64,000 nt of DNA from Spirochaetaceae bacterium (GCA_020632655.1 JACKFD010000007.1:124001-188000), one strand, 5' to 3'; counted from the first letter of the stretch, positions 53,764 through 63,262 are shown. The notes: generated by a model not told the origin, from the sequence alone. Program-made: numbers and translations.

Positions 53764-54849
53764 TCAGGCCGCCGTGAACCGCTCGCGATAGGCGGCGGGG
53801 CCCACGCCCAGCCGCCGCAGGAACGCCCGCCGCATCGTCTCCGCCGCCCCGAACCCGACGGCGGCCGCGACCTCGTCGATCGACGCGCGCGAGTCCTCGA
53901 GCCGCCGTCGCGCGGCCTCGACCCGCACGCTCTCGACGAAGCGCGCCGGCGACTGGCCGACCTCCGCCCGGAAGACCCGCGCGAAATGCCGCGAACTCAT
54001 ACCGGCCCGCTTTGCCATGGCCTCGACCGAGTGATCCGCCTCCGGATGCTCGACGACGCGCGCCTGCAGCTCGCGAAGGGGATCGCGCTCGGCGATCTGT
54101 CCCGCGAGCGGCGCCGAGAACTGCGACTGCCCGCCCGGCCGCTTCAGGAAGAAGACCATCCAGCGTGACACCTCGAGCGCGATCTCCCGGCCGAGATCCT
54201 CCTCGACGAGCGCGAGCGCGAGATCCATGCCCGCCGTGACGCCCGCCGAGGTCCAGACGTTTCCATCGCGCAGATGGATCGGATCGGGGTCGACGCGCAC
54301 GGCCGGGTAGCGCGCGGCCAGGGTCTCGGCGAAGGCCCAATGCGTCGTCGCCCGCCGACCGTCGAGCAGTCCCGCCTCGGCGAGCACGAGTGCGCCCGTG
54401 CAGACGGAGCAGACGCGGCGCGCGCGGGCGGCCGCGTGACGGACGTAGGCCTGGAGGCGCGGGTCGTGGGCCGCCGTGCGCGAGCCGATGCCGCCGGCGA
54501 CGATCAGCGTGTCGAGGGTGTCGGGGCGGTCTTCGTAGGCGCGATCGACGTGGATCGCGAGGCCCGAGGAGGCGCGAAGCGGACCGGGCTCGGGTCCGAC
54601 GATCTCGATCGTGTAGGCGGGGGGCGGAGCGGAGCTGGACTCCCGATCGCGAGCCCTGCGGCGCGCGGCGGCATCGCCGGCGGCCGCGAGCACCTCGAGC
54701 GGGCCGACCACGTCGAGGAGCTGGACGGAGGGGAAGGCGACCATCGCGACGCGGCGGGGGGCGGCGGAACGTGTGCCCGGGATCGCCCGGCCCCTCTGGG
54801 CGACCGGCTGTTCCGGGTGGCTGGGGTCGGGAGCTTCCTCAGAGGCCAT
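53764..54849 (-). CDS. GlxA-type AraC-family transcription regulator with DJ-1 domain
   Basis: A 361-residue regulator. Residues 33-215 are a DJ-1/PfpI-like domain (FPSVQLLDVVGPLEVLAAAG, AGGIGSRTA, CSVCTGALVLAEAG with Cys150 retained, DGNVWTSAGVTAGMDLAL). Residues 255-358 carry two AraC helix-turn-helix motifs (EAMAKRAGMSSRHFARVFRAEVG and IDEVAAAVGFGAAETMRRAF, each read by eye). Such proteins sense a small molecule and control nearby genes; the first target is probably the DJ-1 gene 20 bp downstream. No operator was recognised. The first 30 residues are Pro/Ala-rich. Confidence 0.88.
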   Translation of the reverse strand: MASEEAPDPSHPEQPVAQRGRAIPGTRSAAPRRVAMVAFPSVQLLDVVGPLEVLAAAGDAAARRRARDRESSSAPPPAYTIEIVGPEPGPLRASSGLAIHVDRAYEDRPDTLDTLIVAGGIGSRTAAHDPRLQAYVRHAAARARRVCSVCTGALVLAEAGLLDGRRATTHWAFAETLAARYPAVRVDPDPIHLRDGNVWTSAGVTAGMDLALALVEEDLGREIALEVSRWMVFFLKRPGGQSQFSAPLAGQIAERDPLRELQARVVEHPEADHSVEAMAKRAGMSSRHFARVFRAEVGQSPARFVESVRVEAARRRLEDSRASIDEVAAAVGFGAAETMRRAFLRRLGVGPAAYRERFTAA

Positions 54850-54888
54850 GCGAGCAGTCTCGCTCGGCCCCGGCGCGTCCTCAATGAC

Positions 54889-57783
54889 TTATACCCCTCG
54901 TTTTCTGCCATCCGACCGGGCCGTACGAGCCGAGCCGCCCCGCCCCGCCCCGCGGCGGGCGAGACCGAGGGCGACGAGCAGGAGCCCCCCCAGCCCGACG
55001 CCGATCGCAGAACGCGGCTCGGGCACCGCCAGCTTCACGATCGCCTCGTCACCATCCGCGAGCATCAGAGATGCGAGCACCGAGTGCGCCCCATCGATCG
55101 GCCGTCGATCGGTCCCGCCCTGAAATCCGTACCAGACGTGGAAGTCGGCCACAGTCCGCACGTCCCCGGACCCGAGCTCCAGCACGTCGCCCTTGCGCAA
55201 AACGGGTGTCGCGTGGCCGGCGCGATCGACGAGATAGAGCGCCCGGTCGTTCGTCGCGTCGACATCCGGGCCCGAGAGATGGAACTCGACGAGCGCGCTG
55301 CCGGCGTCGCTGAGCGCGGCGTGCGTGATCGCGGGCTCGAGGGGGTCGGGGTCGCGGTAGCCGGTATCGCCGAGGTACGTACCGGTCGGCAGACCGGGCG
55401 CCGGCAGGCCCGACCTCAGCAGGGGGACGAGCTCACCCGCCCCGGTGCGCAGCCAGTAGCCCCCTGAATGCCCGGGTGCGAACTGCGCCTCGATGAGCAG
55501 GTCCCCGTAGACGTTTCGCCAGGGCTCGAGGAGCGTGAGCGCCATCCCGTCCTCGGGAAGTCCCGGAAGCGGATCTTCGCCCGTCAGGAGGACCTCGAGA
55601 TGCCCGTCGGGCCACCCGCGCCAGAGGCTCGACAGATCCGACTCGAGCGCGTCCCGGCGCAGCGAATTGGCGAATACGACGTCCCCTTCCCGACCGATCG
55701 CCGGTGCCGAGACCCCGCCGAAGGGCCAGGCGATCGGACCGAAGGTGGTCGTCTCCGCGAAGCCCGGCGCAAGATCGCCGTCGCGTACGAGCAGGACGAG
55801 CTCATCCTGCTCGTCCGTCAGCCAGATTCCCGACGACTCGATCGTCGTGTCCGGCCCGACCAGCGTCCCCGACAGGGCGATCCGCCCCTCGTCGTTCGTC
55901 GTCGCAAAGCGCGCCCGACCGAAGCGGTTCGGATCCGCGATGCCGGGTACCGCCCCATCCGCCTGAACCACGAACGCGTACCCGTTCGCGAGATCCCCAC
56001 GGAGCACACCCTGGCGCTCGACCCCCGTATCCGCGTCGCTCCAGCTCGCGATCGTCGTAACGCGACCGGACCGGTCGACCTGGAATCCGGTCGGGAGCCT
56101 CGCGTCCGTGCCTTCGGGCAGCGGCACGCTCGAATCGCCGGCGACGAACGAGGGATCGAGCAGCGAGCCTTCGCGCCGACTCCGTAGGATCGCATCCGCG
56201 GACAAGGGCAGACCCGTCCCGGTCAGCCATGCCTGGAAGTACAGCTCGCGGTCTCGCGCCAGCACCAGGTCGAATGGCCGTGCCCCCTCGAAGGTCACCC
56301 CGGGAATCCGGGCATCGTCGATCGCCGAGCGCCGTCCGACGCGAAGGACGGGCATCTCGTCGTCGTCCGTCACGAAGAGCGCGCTGATGCCATCGATCCC
56401 CAAGCTCACCTCGCGCAGCCCCGCCGAGAACGCGATCGCACCATCCTGCGCAAGTACCGGACGAGCCAGACCGGCCCCGACGACCGAGGAGTACACAGCA
56501 CTGCTGAATACGCCCGTCGGAAGCAAGGCGAGCTGGCCGGTCCGGGCCACGAGCTCGACCGGAATGCAGTCCGCCTCGACGAGCGGGCAGAGCCCGACGC
56601 CCATCATGGGCTCCCGAAGGACGCCGTAGAACGCCTCGAACGTCCCACTCGCGCCATCGACTCGTTCGCCCTGCCCGAGCACGACCTCGCCGTCTGCGGA
56701 GACAGCAGCCGCGAAGCCCAGGAACGACCACTCTCCCGTCGCCGCGCCGCGCTTCTGCAGCAGTCTGCGGAGTGACTGCATCCCTCGCGCCGATGTCCAG
56801 ACGAAGGCCTGGTCGATCTCGCCCGGTGTGTACCCGTTGGCGCTCGGGCGCAGGCCACCGACGACGACCTCGCCGTCGGCCGAGGTCGCGAGGGCGGCGA
56901 GCCCGGGGCCGAGTTCGCTGCCCGCCACGGCGAGCGCCTGCAAACCGTCCGCCTCCGTCCATCGGAAGGGCAACCCCGCCGTGCCGAAGAGCGCCTGACC
57001 GACGACGGTCGTGCCATCCGCGGAGATCGCCAGGACGTCGAGGCCCCGAGCGGAAGCGTCCGTGATCTCGCGGGCGCCGCGTGCGGCGTCCCAGATGAAC
57101 GCGCCCGGCCCGTAGCGTCCCACGACGATCCGCCCATCGCCCGACACGTCGACGGCCCAGCCGGAGTGAGGCTCCGCGTCGGGGTCTTCCGGGTCGGGCA
57201 TCAGACTCTCTGGCATCGGGATCGGCTGAAGACCGCCCTCCCGGGTCCACAGCACGGGGATCTCCGCGCCCGTCTCGTCGCTTGCCGAGCCCACCACGAC
57301 GGATCCGTCCCCTGAGACGCCCCATGCCGCACTCGAGCGGATGGACGAGGGCGAGGCATCCGGCAGGAAGCCCATCCGCGTGACGGCTCCGGATGCGTCG
57401 GCGACGACGCCTTCGATCGAGTACGAGCCTGCATCGGCCGGCTGTGCGGCCTCGAAGCCCACGATCGTCTGCCCGTCGCCGGAGAGTGCTACGAACGTGC
57501 CGGAGACGGAGAGGACGGTCCGATCTCCAGCGGACCCACGCACCTCACGCACGAGCACTCCACGCGAGCCCTGCATCGGCTCGACGAGCCAGGAGCAGCT
57601 CTGCGTGACGAGCACGTCACGACCATTGGCCGAGACGTCCCCCGCGCGAACGACCTGACAGCCGGGATCGTCGAGTTCGGGAACGGGACCGAAGCCCGAC
57701 TGCGCCGCGGCAAAGCCAGGAGCGAGGGCAAGGATTCCCTGGAGCAGCGCCACCCTGGTCGCAATGGACCATCCACCCGGCAT
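54889..57783 (-). CDS. Large PEP-CTERM surface protein with HAF-type repeats
   Basis: A 964-residue exported protein. The signal peptide ends at APGFAAAQS (about 28). Residues 50-400 contain HAF-like repeats ending in WT or WD (AVDVSGDGRIVVGR, LAISADGTTVVGQ, ALATSADGEVVVGG). The second half has further repeats with a V(L/P)LR-G..LPGL pattern (VLLTGEDPLPGLPEDG, PLLRSGLPAPGLPTG). The C-terminus is a PEP-CTERM sorting signal: VPEP at about 920, a membrane stretch, and an Arg-rich end. Such proteins are cut and exported by an exosortase, which is not in the window. Start ATG at 57783; GGGGTGGGG lies just upstream. Confidence 0.8.
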   Translation of the reverse strand: MPGGWSIATRVALLQGILALAPGFAAAQSGFGPVPELDDPGCQVVRAGDVSANGRDVLVTQSCSWLVEPMQGSRGVLVREVRGSAGDRTVLSVSGTFVALSGDGQTIVGFEAAQPADAGSYSIEGVVADASGAVTRMGFLPDASPSSIRSSAAWGVSGDGSVVVGSASDETGAEIPVLWTREGGLQPIPMPESLMPDPEDPDAEPHSGWAVDVSGDGRIVVGRYGPGAFIWDAARGAREITDASARGLDVLAISADGTTVVGQALFGTAGLPFRWTEADGLQALAVAGSELGPGLAALATSADGEVVVGGLRPSANGYTPGEIDQAFVWTSARGMQSLRRLLQKRGAATGEWSFLGFAAAVSADGEVVLGQGERVDGASGTFEAFYGVLREPMMGVGLCPLVEADCIPVELVARTGQLALLPTGVFSSAVYSSVVGAGLARPVLAQDGAIAFSAGLREVSLGIDGISALFVTDDDEMPVLRVGRRSAIDDARIPGVTFEGARPFDLVLARDRELYFQAWLTGTGLPLSADAILRSRREGSLLDPSFVAGDSSVPLPEGTDARLPTGFQVDRSGRVTTIASWSDADTGVERQGVLRGDLANGYAFVVQADGAVPGIADPNRFGRARFATTNDEGRIALSGTLVGPDTTIESSGIWLTDEQDELVLLVRDGDLAPGFAETTTFGPIAWPFGGVSAPAIGREGDVVFANSLRRDALESDLSSLWRGWPDGHLEVLLTGEDPLPGLPEDGMALTLLEPWRNVYGDLLIEAQFAPGHSGGYWLRTGAGELVPLLRSGLPAPGLPTGTYLGDTGYRDPDPLEPAITHAALSDAGSALVEFHLSGPDVDATNDRALYLVDRAGHATPVLRKGDVLELGSGDVRTVADFHVWYGFQGGTDRRPIDGAHSVLASLMLADGDEAIVKLAVPEPRSAIGVGLGGLLLVALGLARRGAGRGGSARTARSDGRKRGV

Positions 57784-58126
57784 CCCCACCCCCGATCGGG
57801 ACCATTCCGGACCCGGATGCATGGCACAACGAACTAACAGCGTAGCATGCGATCGACGAAGGCCGACGAGAGGCGGACCCCACGCGCGAACGACCCGGGA
57901 ATGCGAAGCCATTTCGAGCCCGATCGAGGTGATGAGCGACGACGCACTCACGGCGAAACGAGCATGGCGAGCGGCGACTCCACGAAGTTGCGGTATCGTC
58001 TGCCGTCGCCGGGGGGCGGGAACGATCGAGCTTCTACTCGATCCATGCGACGCCCCCCGTGATCGCCCCGCCGCCGCTCGCCCGCCGAGCCCGAACCCAC
58101 CCCCGGAAGGCCGAGTCCCAGCACCC
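57784..58126. other. Divergent intergenic region
   Basis: No credible gene was seen in these 343 bp between the PEP-CTERM gene and the methyltransferase-like gene. A frame open across it toward 58127 has no protein-like composition. The part around 57820-57850 is less GC-rich and may hold promoters, but no clear -35/-10 pair was identified. Confidence 0.45.
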
Positions 58127-59275
58127 ATGTCGACCGAAGAGACCCTGCGCATCGCCAAGAGCCCCGAGGCCCTCGACGCCCTGCTCGACCGCATCGAGTC
58201 GGGCGAGCTCGCCAAGCCCGACTGGATCCGCATCCAGGGCAGCTGTCGACTCGACCGCATGAAGCCCGAGATGCGCGCCGCACGCCTCGCCCGGATCCAC
58301 GGCTGCGTGCTGCGCGGCTTCAAGAACGCCTGTGCGAAGCCCGGCACGCGCAAGGCCCGACTCGAGCTCTGGAAGTCGATCGCCCGCTCGGGCTTCCACG
58401 ACTTCAGCGAGTTCGGCTGGACGAAGAACTACGACTCGCCCTTCGTCGAAGATTACGACTACGTCTCGGCCTACGAGAAGGGCGGGCTCGCGGCCCTCGA
58501 TCCCTACGCGGTCTACTCGGCCGTGCTCGGCACCTTCGACTTCGGCGTGGCGGACTTCGTGTCGACGAAGCTCTGCCGCGACGTGCGGACGATCGTCGAG
58601 CCGATGGCCGGGACGGCGGAGTTCTGTTACGCCGGGCATTTCCGCTACCCGGACTTCCACTACCTGATGATCGACCTCGACCGCGAGGCGCAGGCCCTGG
58701 TCCTCGAGCAGCCCTGGCTCCCCGACGCCCAGAAGGACTACATCATCGGCGACGTGCTCTCGAAGCCCGTCTGGGAGCGCGTCAAGTCACAGTCGAGCGG
58801 CGACTCCCTCGCCTACATCGGCAAGCAGAGCCACCACTACTTCTCTGCGAAGCAGCTCCTCGACCTGATGAAGGTCGCGACGGACCACGTGGACTTCCTG
58901 ATGCTCGAGACGCCCCAGATCTGCCTCGTCTCGGACATGGGCGACACGGACGAGCTGACCCGCGGCGAGCAGAAGGACGCGGGCTTCAAGTGCGAGCTCG
59001 TCGGCGAGGAGGGCGGCGAGCCGAATCCGCTCACGCACCACCTCTCCTTCCGGCTGCAGGCGCGCGACGCGAAGGGCACGCGCACCCTCTTCGAGTACCA
59101 CGACTGGACCTCCTGGTCGCACTCGACCCTCGTGGCCTTCGCCGACCTCCTCGACCTGAAGGCGTTCTACTACCACTCGGAGGAGGAGGAGTTCTTCCCC
59201 GTGTCGCGATGGGACGAGGACGCGGACTGCGAAGAGAACGTCACCTTCATGCTCTTCACGCGCCGGAACGTCTGA
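58127..59275 (+). CDS. Uncharacterised protein with methyltransferase-like core
   Basis: A 382-residue cytoplasmic protein I do not recognise by name. The centre, TIVEPMAGTAEFCYAGHF then LMIDLDREA about 16 residues on, looks like the first two strands of a class I SAM-binding fold (a G-x-G-like loop, then an acidic residue). It is followed by a region with many aromatic and acidic residues (SDMGDTDELTRGE, YHDWTSWSHSTLVAF). The N-terminal third is helical with many Lys and Arg. The ATG at 58127 has only a weak ribosome site. It stands before the DDN-family gene by 52 bp on the same strand. The methyltransferase reading is tentative. Confidence 0.7.
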   Translation: MSTEETLRIAKSPEALDALLDRIESGELAKPDWIRIQGSCRLDRMKPEMRAARLARIHGCVLRGFKNACAKPGTRKARLELWKSIARSGFHDFSEFGWTKNYDSPFVEDYDYVSAYEKGGLAALDPYAVYSAVLGTFDFGVADFVSTKLCRDVRTIVEPMAGTAEFCYAGHFRYPDFHYLMIDLDREAQALVLEQPWLPDAQKDYIIGDVLSKPVWERVKSQSSGDSLAYIGKQSHHYFSAKQLLDLMKVATDHVDFLMLETPQICLVSDMGDTDELTRGEQKDAGFKCELVGEEGGEPNPLTHHLSFRLQARDAKGTRTLFEYHDWTSWSHSTLVAFADLLDLKAFYYHSEEEEFFPVSRWDEDADCEENVTFMLFTRRNV

Positions 59276-59327
59276 GCCGGCGCGCGTCGCCGGTTCGCCA
59301 CGACGAGCGGCGTCGAGGTCTCGGGCC

Positions 59328-59789
59328 GTGTCGATCCAGGGCATCCTCTACAAGCTCCTGAACGTCCCGATGACGGCGCTCCTGCGCTCGCCGCTCCACG
59401 GGATCGCCTCGCGCAACCTCTGCGTGCTCGGCTACCGCGGCCGGAAGAGCGGACGGCGCATCACGACGCCGCTCAGCTACGTGCGCGACGGCGAGTGCGT
59501 GCGGTTGCTCACGAGCGTCGACACGAACTGGTGGAAGAACTTCACGGGGGAAGCGCAGCCGGTCGAGCTCGAGATCGCCGGCGAGCGGCTCACGGGCCGC
59601 GCGATCGCCCTGCGTGATCCCGACCCCGGCCATCGAGACGGCGTGCGCACCTTCCTGACGGCGCTGCCGCGGGATGCCTTCGTCTACGGCATCGGGCTCG
59701 ACGGGAGTCGCCGACCGAAGGAGGCCGACCTCGAGCGACAGGCCGGGCACGTGGTGCTGGTCGAGATCACGCTCGACGCCGGGGCCTGA
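59328..59789 (+). CDS. DDN/nitroreductase-type F420-associated protein
   Basis: A 153-residue split-barrel protein of the deazaflavin-dependent nitroreductase (DUF385) family. Typical marks are LGYRGRKSGRRITTPLSYVRDG and NTNWWKNF-like DTNWWKNFTGEAQPVELEI (blocks read by eye), which bind the F420 tail phosphate and ring in relatives. Known members reduce quinones or nitro compounds with F420H2; others bind haem or fatty acids. Start GTG at 59328 (MSIQGILYKLLNVP); the gap to the upstream gene is 52 bp. It is convergent with recQ. Confidence 0.82.
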   Translation: MSIQGILYKLLNVPMTALLRSPLHGIASRNLCVLGYRGRKSGRRITTPLSYVRDGECVRLLTSVDTNWWKNFTGEAQPVELEIAGERLTGRAIALRDPDPGHRDGVRTFLTALPRDAFVYGIGLDGSRRPKEADLERQAGHVVLVEITLDAGA

Positions 59790-59801
59790 GTCCGCCCGTC
59801 C

Positions 59802-59824
59802 GGTCCCGCCCCCGGCGCGGGACC
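59802..59824. terminator. Bidirectional terminator-like hairpin
   Basis: GGTCCCGC and GCGGGACC form an 8-bp stem around a 7-base loop, in the 51 bp between two convergent genes (DDN-type and recQ). No strong T-run follows, as is common in DNA this GC-rich. Confidence 0.45.
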
Positions 59825-59840
59825 CGACCCGAGCGGAGCC

Positions 59841-61781
59841 TCAGCCTCTGCGCGACCGATGCTGACGCACGATCGCGAGCACGTCCTCGCCGAAGCGGTC
59901 GACCTTCGCCGGACCGAGGCCCGGCACGCGCGCTAGCTCCGCGAGGGTCGCCGGCTCGGCGCGCTCGATCGCGAGCATCACGCCACGCTGGAAGACCATG
60001 TAGGTCTTCCAGCCGAGCGAGCGGGCCTGGCGGCGGCGGTAGTTGTCGAGGGCACGCGCGATGTCGCCGCCGTAGCGACTCGTGCGCCGTGCCGACCGAT
60101 CGCCGCGACCACTCGACGCGCCGCCCGCGCCCGGCCCGTCCGTCTCGCCCTCCGTCGTCGCTGTGCCCGACCCGCGGCGACTCGTCGACGTCGCCGCTCG
60201 CACGGGCCGCCCAGGCAGCCAGACCGTCGGAAAGCGACGGCCTTGCCGTGCGAGTCGACCGGACGCGAGCAGCGCGTCGATCGACGCCAGGATCGCCGCC
60301 TCGTCGTGATCCGCGAGCGCGCCGTACTCGGGCATCGTGAGCAGCCCGCCCCGCGAGAGCGACTTCGCGCGCCCACCACGCAGCGCCTGCGCGAGGTTGC
60401 GCCGACCGACGGGCCGCGTGAGCCGGCCGACCGCCGCGACGATCGTCTCGAGCGCCTCTTCCCCGAGCGGCTCGATGCGCGCCGCCTCGCTGCTCGCGTC
60501 GTCGCCGTCCTCGTATGCCTCGGCCGTGCCCGTACAGACGTCGCAGCGACCGCACTCGGCCCCGCCGTCGCCCCCCGTGAAGTGCGCGACGAGCGCGCGA
60601 TGTCGACATTCGTCGCCCGTCGCATAACGCTCCATCTCGGCGAGCGCGTCCTCGCGACGTTGGTCGAGGGCGGCGCTCGAGGGGCCGCTCTGCGCGAGAC
60701 GGCGCTGGGTCGCGAAGTCGGCGGGCCCGAAGAAGAGCAGACACGACGCGGGCTCGCCGTCGCGGCCCGCGCGGCCGGCCTCCTGGTAGTAGGCCTCGAG
60801 GCTGCCTGGGGTCTGGAAGTGCACGATCAGGCGGACGTCGGGCAGGTCGATGCCCATGCCGAAGGCGTTTGTCGCGACGAGCACGCGCGTGCGCCCGGCC
60901 TCGAAGGCCGACTGCGTGCGATCGCGGGCGCTCTTCGTGCGGCCGGCGTGGTAGTGCCCGACGCGCAGGCCGGCGCCGCGCAGCGCACGCGCCACCCGCT
61001 CGGTCGCCTTGCGCGTGCTGCAGTAGACGATCGCGCGCCCACGCCCGCCGCGGCCCCGGATCCCGGTCCCTTCGAGCGTCCCGAGGAGCGCATCGATCCG
61101 CGCGGCCTCGCGCCGGATCCCTCGGACGGAGAAGGCGAGGTTCGGTCGGTCGAAGCCGGTCCGGACGAGCACGGGGCGCGAGAGGCCGAGCCGCGTCTCG
61201 ATCTCCTTGAGCACGATCGGCGTCGCCGTCGCGGTCAACGCCATCATCGGCGCCTGCGCGACTTCCACGAGCTCCCGCAGCCGCATGTAGTCCGGGCGGA
61301 AGTCGTGCCCCCATTGGCTGACGCAATGCGCCTCGTCGATCGCGTAGAGCGCGACCTTCGCCCGCTCGAGCTGGCGCCGGAAGCCCGCCTGCGCCGCGCG
61401 CTCGGGCGAGACGTAGAGCAGCTCGAGCTCGCCGCGTCCGAAGCGGGCGATCACGTCGCGCTGCTCGCCCGCGTCCTGATGGCTGTGCAGCGCCGCCGCG
61501 GCGAGGCCGCGACCGACGAGCGCGCCGACCTGGTCCTGCATCAGGGCGATCAATGGCGAGACGACGATCGTCGTGCCCGCCCCCCGATGCGCCAGCACGA
61601 TCGCCGGCACCTGGTAGCAGAGCGACTTGCCCGATCCCGTCGGCAGCAGGACGAGCGCGTCGCGTCCCGCGAGCGCGGCTTCGACGGCGTCCGCCTGGCC
61701 GGGCCGGAAGCCCGGATGACCGAAGACGCGCGCGAGCACGGCCAGCGCCGGGGCCGAAGGCGCCTCGAGGAATCCCTCCAC
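59841..61781 (-). CDS. recQ: ATP-dependent DNA helicase RecQ
   Basis: A 646-residue RecQ. Helicase motifs: FGHPGFRPGQADAVEAAL, Walker A LPTGSGKSLCYQVPA, DEAHCVSQWGHDFRPDY, TATATP, IVYCSTRKATERVA and QEAGRAGRDGEPASCLLFF. The zinc site is CRHRALVAHF with CGRCDVC downstream. A reduced RQC region, an Arg/Ser/Gly-rich linker of ~40 residues and a C-terminal HRDC domain (WKTYMVFQRGVMLAIERAEPATLAELARVPGLGPAKV in two blocks) complete it. RecQ unwinds DNA during recombination and repair. The start is GTG at 61781, 5 bp past the trkH stop on the same strand; no ATG lies upstream of the conserved region. Translation may couple to trkH. Confidence 0.9.
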   Translation of the reverse strand: MEGFLEAPSAPALAVLARVFGHPGFRPGQADAVEAALAGRDALVLLPTGSGKSLCYQVPAIVLAHRGAGTTIVVSPLIALMQDQVGALVGRGLAAAALHSHQDAGEQRDVIARFGRGELELLYVSPERAAQAGFRRQLERAKVALYAIDEAHCVSQWGHDFRPDYMRLRELVEVAQAPMMALTATATPIVLKEIETRLGLSRPVLVRTGFDRPNLAFSVRGIRREAARIDALLGTLEGTGIRGRGGRGRAIVYCSTRKATERVARALRGAGLRVGHYHAGRTKSARDRTQSAFEAGRTRVLVATNAFGMGIDLPDVRLIVHFQTPGSLEAYYQEAGRAGRDGEPASCLLFFGPADFATQRRLAQSGPSSAALDQRREDALAEMERYATGDECRHRALVAHFTGGDGGAECGRCDVCTGTAEAYEDGDDASSEAARIEPLGEEALETIVAAVGRLTRPVGRRNLAQALRGGRAKSLSRGGLLTMPEYGALADHDEAAILASIDALLASGRLARQGRRFPTVWLPGRPVRAATSTSRRGSGTATTEGETDGPGAGGASSGRGDRSARRTSRYGGDIARALDNYRRRQARSLGWKTYMVFQRGVMLAIERAEPATLAELARVPGLGPAKVDRFGEDVLAIVRQHRSRRG

Positions 61782-61786
61782 CGACG

Positions 61787-63253
61787 CTAGACCCGCCAGA
61801 AGCGCGGCTGGAAGAGTGCGAGCAGGGCGAAGAACTCGAGCCGCCCGAGCCACATCAGCATCGACATGACGAGCTTCTGCCAGGACGCGAAGAAGGCGAA
61901 GTTCTCGGTCGGGCCGACGGCGGCGAGGCCGGGGCCGATGTTCGAGAGGGTCGCGAGGGAGGCGGTCGCGGAGCTGAGCAGGTCCGTGTCGCCGACGGAG
62001 AGCAGGAGCGCGCCGACGCCCCAGCCGAGCGACCAGAGCAGGATCAGCGCCGACACGCCCCGGATCGACTCCTCCGGCACGACCTGGTCGCCGATCGCGA
62101 CGGCGATGACGGAGTTGGGGCTGAAGGTCAGCCGCACCTCGCGCATCGCGACCTTCCACCCGATCAGCACCCGGATGACCTTGATGCCGCCCGCCGTCGA
62201 GCCCGCGCAGCCGCCGATGAACATCAGGCCGACCAGGATCGCGTGGGCGAGGCCCGGCCACTGGGCGAAGTCCTCCGTCGCGAAGCCCGTCGTCGTCACG
62301 AGCGACACGACGTGGAAGGCCGCATCGAGCGCCGTCTCCGCCACCGAGGCCACGGGCCCGCCCGCCGCCACGAGCTCCCCCGCCGCCATCACGTCGATCG
62401 TCACGACGAGGCTCGCGAAGAACACGATCCCCAGGTAGAAGCGCAGCTCGACGTCGCGGAGGATCGAAGCGTCCCGACGCTGGGCGAGCGTGTAGTAGAG
62501 CGAGAAGTTCACGCCCGCGGCGACCATGAAGACCAGGATGATGGTCTGCTGGAGCGGGCCGAAATGCGCCGCGGAGGCCGTGTAGGGCGAGAAGCCGCCG
62601 GTCGAGACCGTCGAGAAGGAATGCGTCAGCGCGTCGAAGAGGCTCGCACCGCAGATCATCATCGCGACGGTCTGGAGCAGGGTCAGGACGGCGTAGACGC
62701 GGAAGAGCGCAACGGCGGTCTGATGCACCCGGGCGTGCATGATCTCGGCCTTCGGACCGGGCACCTCGAGCTTGAAGAGGAAGCGCGCGCCCGGGCCGAG
62801 CTCCGAGAGCAGGGCCACGAAGAGCACGACGATTCCGATGCCGCCGAGCCATTGCGTCATGCTGCGCCAGAAGAGGATCGGGCGCGGGACCGCTTCGATG
62901 TCGACGAGGATCGACGCGCCGGTCGTCGTGAAGCCCGAGCTCGACTCGAAGAGCGCGTCGGCGAGACCGGGGACCGAGCCGCTCGCGACGTAGGGGATCG
63001 CGCCGACGATCGAGGCGAGCAGCCAGGAGCCGACCACGATCACGACGCCGTCGCGTCGGTAGAGCTCACCCTCCTTCGACCCGAAGAGCCGCAGCAGGAG
63101 CCCCGTCCCGAGACTCGCGCCGGCGCCGATCACGAAGGCCGCCATCGAGTCGAGGTCGAGGGGCACGAGGCAGAACGCGATCGGGACGAGCTCCGCCGCC
63201 GCCAGCACCACGAGGACGAGCCCGAGGATCGAGCATGCTCGACGGGGATTCAT
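61787..63253 (-). CDS. trkH: Trk-type potassium uptake membrane subunit
   Basis: A 488-residue potassium channel-like subunit with about ten membrane segments and the four P-loop repeats of the Trk/Ktr family: SSSGFTTTGASIL (first filter loop), HSFSTVSTGGFSPYT (second), VSLVTTTGFATEDFAQWP (third) and ATLSNIGPGLAAVGP (fourth). GGCAGSTAGGIKVIRVL is the conserved segment after the third loop. It transports K+ with TrkA as the nucleotide-binding gate. The gene follows trkA by 9 bp. Confidence 0.94.
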   Translation of the reverse strand: MNPRRACSILGLVLVVLAAAELVPIAFCLVPLDLDSMAAFVIGAGASLGTGLLLRLFGSKEGELYRRDGVVIVVGSWLLASIVGAIPYVASGSVPGLADALFESSSGFTTTGASILVDIEAVPRPILFWRSMTQWLGGIGIVVLFVALLSELGPGARFLFKLEVPGPKAEIMHARVHQTAVALFRVYAVLTLLQTVAMMICGASLFDALTHSFSTVSTGGFSPYTASAAHFGPLQQTIILVFMVAAGVNFSLYYTLAQRRDASILRDVELRFYLGIVFFASLVVTIDVMAAGELVAAGGPVASVAETALDAAFHVVSLVTTTGFATEDFAQWPGLAHAILVGLMFIGGCAGSTAGGIKVIRVLIGWKVAMREVRLTFSPNSVIAVAIGDQVVPEESIRGVSALILLWSLGWGVGALLLSVGDTDLLSSATASLATLSNIGPGLAAVGPTENFAFFASWQKLVMSMLMWLGRLEFFALLALFQPRFWRV

Positions 63254-63262
63254 CGCGCGCCC

